Assembly: GCA_003131925.1 (NCBI GenBank)
Contig: PKWC01000205.1
Location: 3,605 to 22,210 of the forward strand
Length of the DNA: 18,606 nt
Reading direction: 5' to 3'
DNA from: Alphaproteobacteria bacterium
GTDB taxonomy: Bacteria; Pseudomonadota; Alphaproteobacteria; Micropepsales; Micropepsaceae
Shown here piece after piece: positions 14,628-18,606 of this stretch (the first letter of the stretch is position 1; each line of letters starts with the position of its first letter). Below the pieces are notes generated by a model, which did no database searches, was not told the origin of the DNA, and saw only the letters and a list, made by a program, of their open reading frames with translations. The position numbers were made by a program, and so were the translations under genes.

Positions 14628-15161
14628 CTACATCCCCTTGTCGAGCGCCTCCGCCTTTGCAAGGTGCATCTTGATCTTCTTCAGGGTATTGCGTGCCCAA
14701 AGCCTGAGACTCCGCTCGTCGCCGCTTTTCGCATAGTCCTCGAAGAGGGAGACCGCGTCCTTGTGGCCGCTCACCTGGCTGCTCATGTAGTCGGAGTCGA
14801 AATCCTTACCCTTTTCGCTTCCGAGCTTGTCGAGCGAATCCGCGTGCGACTGATCGACGAGGTTGTTGGCTTTGTGCTTGCCGTCGGGACCCGGCGCGAT
14901 TTTCGCGTCAATATCCGCCTGCGACATACCCGAACCAATCAAAAGGTGTTTTGTCGTCAGCGAATGGTCGTGAATCATCAATTTCGCGAAAGCCTTGACC
15001 TTGGCATTCTCGCTCTGGCCGAGCGCGATCTTTGACGAGGCGATCTCGAAGGCGTCGCTCGTCATCGCCTTGTGCCTGAAGTCGTCGGCGCCCGGAGTCG
15101 CCAACACCGCACCTGTTGAAACGGCGAGCGCCAGGGCCACGTCGGCCATCTTGCATTTCAT
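14628..15161 (-). CDS. Exported DUF4142 protein
   Basis: This 177-residue protein has an N-terminal signal-like segment (MADVALALAVSTGAVLATPGA, likely cut near residue 25). A helical DUF4142 domain follows: FRHKAMTSDAFEIASSKIAL, then VKAFAKLMIHDHSLTTKHL with the characteristic 'M..DH' and HKDAVSLFEDYAKSG near the C-terminus. DUF4142 is a four-helix, ferritin-like-looking domain found in periplasmic proteins of unknown function, often near stress genes. The ATG at 15161 has a strong GGGAGGA 5 bases upstream. It starts 61 bases after the PRC-barrel stop on the same strand with no promoter match between, so the two are probably one transcript. Confidence 0.9.
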   Translation of the reverse strand: MKCKMADVALALAVSTGAVLATPGADDFRHKAMTSDAFEIASSKIALGQSENAKVKAFAKLMIHDHSLTTKHLLIGSGMSQADIDAKIAPGPDGKHKANNLVDQSHADSLDKLGSEKGKDFDSDYMSSQVSGHKDAVSLFEDYAKSGDERSLRLWARNTLKKIKMHLAKAEALDKGM

Positions 15162-15222
15162 GAAGTCCTCCCATTACGGCGTTTCCTTAATACGCAGGAA
15201 CACCGCGTTGATTGACGCGACG

Positions 15223-15591
15223 TTACGACTCGAGCGGTATCTTATAATAAGCATACGATCGCTTACGGATCTCGCCAAACCGACCGTCGTGCTTTGTCAG
15301 GTCGTCGAGGCTGCAGCTTGGCGCTTTGTCGAGCACGTCTTTTGATAGGGGAACGACGTATCCGTCGCGGGCTTCGCTATAGTCCAGCATCGACCATGGC
15401 ACTGGATAGTACTTTTCGCCCATACCAAGCAGGCCGCCGAATCCCAGCGCCGCGAACATGATTCGATCGGTTTGCTTGTCCAGAACCACGTCTTCGACGT
15501 GACCGATTTTATCGCCCTTCGGATTGTACACTGCGGTTCCTTTGACCTTGGAGGCCAGGATGGCAGTCGTGTGTCCACTTGCTGTTGTCAT
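15223..15591 (-). CDS. PRC-barrel domain protein
   Basis: This 122-residue soluble protein has a PRC-barrel domain at about residues 10-85: LASKVKGTAVYNPKGDKIGHVEDVVLDKQTDRIMFAALGFGG..., then KYYPVPWSMLDY. The 'G..V.N..G..IG.V.DVV.D' pattern is diagnostic. The C-terminal 35 residues (DVLDKAPSC...FGEIRKRSYAYYKIP) match the form common in Rhizobiales stress-island proteins. PRC barrels act in RNA processing, photosynthetic reaction centres and unassigned roles; the role here is unknown. The ATG at 15591 has GGGAG about 8 bases upstream. An exact EcfG-type promoter ends 29 bases before it, and DUF4142 follows. Confidence 0.92.
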   Translation of the reverse strand: MTTASGHTTAILASKVKGTAVYNPKGDKIGHVEDVVLDKQTDRIMFAALGFGGLLGMGEKYYPVPWSMLDYSEARDGYVVPLSKDVLDKAPSCSLDDLTKHDGRFGEIRKRSYAYYKIPLES

Positions 15592-16097
15592 TGAGGAGCT
15601 CCCAACACGTCGTCAACGTAAACGCGGTGTTAGGTCGTGCGTTCCTTTGTCTCAACTGAGCACGATGGATTATCGATGCGATTGTTTTGGCGGGTCCCGA
15701 TTCATCCCATTGAACAACACAAAGGTTTAGATCGGTCGCGCGCGAGTATCCTAAGAGTGTTTGGGTGAAACGGTTATCGCTCTCGGGAATTCGCGTCGAA
15801 ATTGGGGTTGCCGCCGCCAGAGGAACTTCGTTGGCCGACGCGTAGCCTTTCCCCCGTGGTGAATTTGCCTGCCCCTTGTGGTTACGGGATTCACACATCG
15901 TTTCGGCTGGAAAATTCGACTCGGCACCAATCACTTAGCGACCCCATGGAGCAACAGCACTGACACGGCCACGGAGGGGAAGCCGCAGAAATCACGGATT
16001 TTCCATCAGGGCGGAGAATATTTCGGAGAGATCTGCGCATACCGTAGCCCAAAAGGGGCAGACAATTTCCCTTCGTGAACGGGTTCGCGGATAGCCG
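15592..16097. other. Mostly gene-free stretch between HWE kinase and PRC-barrel gene
   Basis: Apart from the EcfG-type promoter at 15621-15645, no gene could be supported in these 506 bases. The open frames (for example 15878-16078 on the plus strand) have no ribosome-binding site and no recognisable protein pattern. The kinase gene ends into it from the right on the minus strand. No RNA gene or clear terminator was recognised. Confidence 0.5.
15621..15645 (-). promoter_or_regulatory. EcfG-type promoter of the PRC-barrel/DUF4142 unit
   Basis: On the minus strand GGAAC (15645-15641), a 16-base spacer and CGTTT (15624-15620) match the EcfG consensus exactly, 29 bases before the PRC-barrel ATG. 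Confidence 0.78.
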
Positions 16098-17489
16098 CTA
16101 CAGCGCAATCTCCCAGGTGCAGATCAGGCCTTCGGGACGGTATTCAATCTCCACGCCGCTTAGCGATTTTTCGATCAGCTTCGAACCGAATCCCTTCCGC
16201 TCCGGCGGCGCGACCGGCGGCCCGCCGCTTTCGCGCCAACAAAGCCTGACGCAACCGGAGCCGTCGTCCAATTCCCAGTCCAGCTGAACCCGGCCGATTC
16301 CATTCGACAAAGCGCCGTATTTTACCGCGTTTGTCGCGAGTTCGTGCAGGACCATCGCCAGCAGGAGCGATTTGGTGCTGTCGAGCCACGCATCGCCGAA
16401 CCCCGAGGCAACGACGCGTTCCTGTTTCTGTTCTTCGAACGGCTTCAGCGCAGCTGCTACGACGTCACCGAGCGACAGCCGGTTCCAGCTTTCTAGCGTC
16501 AGCAGGTCATGCGCGCTTCCGAGCGCGCTGAGGCGCGCGTTGAACGCCGAAAGCTCGGCCGCCGACGCGCCGCGCAATGTCTGCATCGCAAGCGCCTGCA
16601 CCGTCGCCAGCGTGTTCTTGATGCGATGCTTCATCTCGTTCAGAAGCAAGCTTTGCTGCTGCTGCGTACGCCTGCGTTCGCTAATATCGCGCGCAATCTT
16701 CGATGCACCCACGATTCGCCCATCGCCGGTCCGGACCGGAGATACAGTGAGCGATATGTCGATCAGGCCGCCATCCTTGCGCATGCGGACCGTTTCGTAA
16801 TGGTCGACGCGTTCGCCGCGTCGAATGCGCTCAATGATTTCGGGCTCCTCGTCGATGCGGTCTTCGGGAATCAGAATCGTAATCGGTTTGCCCATTGCCT
16901 CCTCGGCCGTGTAGCCGAAAAGACGTTCCGCGCCGGAGTTCCAGCTCTTGATGACTCCATTGAGGTCCTTGCTGATAATGGCGTCGTCGGAGGACTCGAT
17001 GATGGCGCTGAGACGTTCGGCGTATTCGTCCGCGCGTCTACGGTCCCCAACATCGATCAGCATGTTCACCGCGCCCAGGAACAGCCCGGACGCGTCGTAG
17101 AGGGGAGTCGGATACGGAACGAAGGCGACGCGGCTGCCGTCGGGGCGTTCCGCGATCGCTTCCTCACCGCGAACCGGCCGCCTTTCCCGGATCGCAATGG
17201 CCATCGGGCATTCGTCATGGCGCATCGGGCGGCCATCCGGCCAGAACAGCTTCCATGAGCCGCACCATGAGCTGGTCCCCAGTGCGGGCCGGTGCCCCCA
17301 GAGTTCTGCAGCAGCTTCGTTGTAGTAGGTTATCCGGCCGTCCGGATCGGTGATATAGAGCGCGGTCGGAAGGCTATCCAGGATATTGCGGAAGTAGTCG
17401 TCTCCGCGGGAGAAGGACTCGGCGACACGCGAGATGAAGTTGCCTCCACGGGTCCAGGCCGTTGACGTGGCTTCGCCTGCAATGCTCAT
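16098..17489 (-). CDS. Soluble PAS-PAS-HWE sensor histidine kinase
   Basis: This protein of 463 residues has two PAS domains (about 30-148, with ALYITDPDGRITYYNEAA; about 155-270, with AIISKDLNGVIKSWNSGAERLFGY) and then an HWE-type kinase core. The H-box is NEMKHRIKNTLATVQALA with phospho-acceptor His288. The N-box is HELATNAVKYGALS (382-395), and the family-defining WxE is CWRE (Trp418, Glu420), followed by the glycine loop RKGFGSKLIE. There is no membrane segment, so it senses a cytosolic signal, possibly redox or light through PAS; no ligand residue is certain. ATG 17489 is chosen because the frame open to 18470 runs antisense through the hydrolase gene. No response regulator is adjacent. 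HWE and HisKA_2 kinases often signal to PhyR in the general stress response, which would fit the promoters nearby. Confidence 0.93.
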   Translation of the reverse strand: MSIAGEATSTAWTRGGNFISRVAESFSRGDDYFRNILDSLPTALYITDPDGRITYYNEAAAELWGHRPALGTSSWCGSWKLFWPDGRPMRHDECPMAIAIRERRPVRGEEAIAERPDGSRVAFVPYPTPLYDASGLFLGAVNMLIDVGDRRRADEYAERLSAIIESSDDAIISKDLNGVIKSWNSGAERLFGYTAEEAMGKPITILIPEDRIDEEPEIIERIRRGERVDHYETVRMRKDGGLIDISLTVSPVRTGDGRIVGASKIARDISERRRTQQQQSLLLNEMKHRIKNTLATVQALAMQTLRGASAAELSAFNARLSALGSAHDLLTLESWNRLSLGDVVAAALKPFEEQKQERVVASGFGDAWLDSTKSLLLAMVLHELATNAVKYGALSNGIGRVQLDWELDDGSGCVRLCWRESGGPPVAPPERKGFGSKLIEKSLSGVEIEYRPEGLICTWEIAL

Positions 17490-17777
17490 TGGACGCCTCG
17501 CCTTGCAGCCCGAAATGTCGAACCGCAATTGAGCGCTTGGCGATGCCGGATCGGCCCGGCGCGCAGACGGTCGCTCTTGATTCTGGCCACGGAATCCCTC
17601 GTCACCAGACGCATCCCCGCCAATAACGCAGAAGTTGTGTATTGGATCAACAATATCTTGGATGACAAGGGCGGGTCTGCGGCAGCGGAGAATCCGGACC
17701 GCTGCTGGTGAAGCTGTGCGACGGCGTCCATCCGGGTAACATGCACGTATGCCTCTCCCCCAGAAGGCCTCTGTGAA

Positions 17778-18536
17778 ATGACCTACACCAAGAGCACGGA
17801 CGGGCTGCGCATCGCTTATGAGTCGGTGGGGCAGAGCGAACCTGTCCTGCTGGTGCATGGTTTCGCGTCGAGCCGGGCCCAGAATTGGAGAGCGACGGGC
17901 TGGTACGAAGCGCTGACCGGCGCCGGCCGAAGGGTGATCGCGGTGGATTGCCGCGGTCACGGGGAAAGCGACAAGCCGACGGATCCGGCGCTCTACGATT
18001 ACATGCTGATGGCGGGCGATCTGCTTGCCGTGCTCGATGCGGAAGGCATCGGTCGGGCGGACGTCATGGGCTATTCGATGGGGGGACATCTGGGCCTCAT
18101 CGTCCTGATGGAGCATCCGGAGATTCTTCGGCGCCTGGTCGTCGGGGGAGTGGGCGAAACCTACCTCCATGGCGCTTCTCGTTCCCGTTTCGCGATCGCG
18201 GACGCACTGCTCGAGCCCGATGCATCCCGCATTATCGATCCCGTGCAAAAAAGCTTCCGCGCTTTCGCCAACCAGCCGGGCAAGGACCGCAACGCGCTGG
18301 CGGCCTGCATGCGTGGCGAGCGGAAAGTCTATTCCGCGGCAGAGTTGGCACTCTCGACGCGCCCCGCTCTCATTCTGTGCGGAGCGAACGACACGATCAG
18401 CGGACCTCCAGGCCCGCTCGCCGCAGCGCTGCATGACGGCCGCGCCGTAACGATCCCCGGCCGCGACCACATGAGCGCGGTGGGCGACAAGCGAACCAAG
18501 GAGGCCGCGCTCGCATTCCTCGCGGCGCCAAAATGA
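17778..18536 (+). CDS. Alpha/beta hydrolase (serine nucleophile)
   Basis: This 252-residue cytosolic protein has the full alpha/beta-hydrolase set. The oxyanion motif LLVHGFASS lies at 24-32, DCRGHGESDKP at 57-67, nucleophile Ser100 in GYSMGG, acid Asp in CGANDTISG and His in GRDHMSAVG. A Ser elbow separates it from the Asp-type epoxide hydrolase at 1744-2712. The small lid suggests an esterase, lactonase or C-C bond hydrolase; the substrate is unknown. The ATG at 17778 has only a weak AAGG upstream. It is divergent from the HWE kinase with 288 bases between them, and the remaining 70 bases to the window edge hold no recognised gene. Confidence 0.88.
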   Translation: MTYTKSTDGLRIAYESVGQSEPVLLVHGFASSRAQNWRATGWYEALTGAGRRVIAVDCRGHGESDKPTDPALYDYMLMAGDLLAVLDAEGIGRADVMGYSMGGHLGLIVLMEHPEILRRLVVGGVGETYLHGASRSRFAIADALLEPDASRIIDPVQKSFRAFANQPGKDRNALAACMRGERKVYSAAELALSTRPALILCGANDTISGPPGPLAAALHDGRAVTIPGRDHMSAVGDKRTKEAALAFLAAPK

Positions 18537-18606
18537 GCGCGGCTGATGCGCTAAAATTCAATCGTTTGTATATTGCGCGCGTTGGCCCCCTCCGCCTCGC
18601 TGCGCT

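Noticed and set aside
15878..16078. Plus-strand 66-codon frame in the gap before the kinase
   Set aside because: GTG start, no ribosome-binding site, no protein pattern recognised; likely a chance frame.
17529..17711. Plus-strand 60-codon frame upstream of the alpha/beta hydrolase
   Set aside because: It has a TTG start without a ribosome-binding site and no recognisable pattern; it lies in the divergent promoter region.
17490..18470. Long in-frame upstream extension of the HWE kinase
   Set aside because: Most of it is antisense to the alpha/beta hydrolase gene and matches no domain; PAS-domain proteins start naturally at 17489.
1..18606. tRNA, rRNA, CRISPR array, transposase or integrase
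   Set aside because: None was recognised on either strand by eye; no repeat-spacer pattern or insertion-sequence ends were seen.

Overview
The window is GC-rich and most likely from an alphaproteobacterium of the Rhizobiales type. Three things point there. Several promoters match the GGAAC-N16/17-CGTT element of the alphaproteobacterial general stress sigma factor EcfG. There is an HWE-family histidine kinase. The small stress-type genes (CsbD, PRC-barrel, DUF4142, 'PhnA-like' membrane proteins, tiny one-helix peptides) are typical of that group. This is read from sequence patterns only; no database was searched.

Positions 1-6651 look like ordinary metabolic chromosome. The window opens inside a glutathione-transferase-fold isomerase gene (maiA type), whose stop overlaps the start of a MarR-family regulator. 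A minus-strand block follows, in transcription order: S9 prolyl-oligopeptidase-type peptidase (exported), M20 amidohydrolase, DUF423 membrane protein, soluble epoxide hydrolase and lysophospholipid-acyltransferase-like protein. The last four are tightly spaced and look like one operon.

Positions 6652-15645 form a stress-accessory island. A minus-strand unit holds a tiny frameshifted ORF, inorganic pyrophosphatase and an aquaporin-family channel. Facing away from it is a plus-strand unit with a 24-residue membrane peptide and a frameshifted PhnA-like membrane protein. Then come an atypical Nramp-family transporter (minus), CsbD (plus), and a second, intact module of a 26-residue membrane peptide plus PhnA-like protein (minus). 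The rest of the island is a Crp/Fnr regulator, two small helical proteins (the second frameshifted) and a PRC-barrel/DUF4142 pair. I find five exact EcfG-type promoters in 18.6 kb, against about 0.3 expected by chance. Four lie directly upstream of genes in this island, and a near-match lies upstream of the pyrophosphatase unit.

Positions 15646-18606 hold a gene-free stretch of about 450 bases, a soluble PAS-PAS-HWE histidine kinase (minus) and, divergently, an alpha/beta hydrolase (plus). The kinase has no response regulator beside it. HWE and related kinases often feed the PhyR-EcfG pathway, so it may sense signals for the regulon that the promoters suggest.

The main points of interest are the EcfG-type promoter cluster, the duplicated 'tiny peptide + PhnA-like' module, and three single-base frameshifts confined to small accessory genes.
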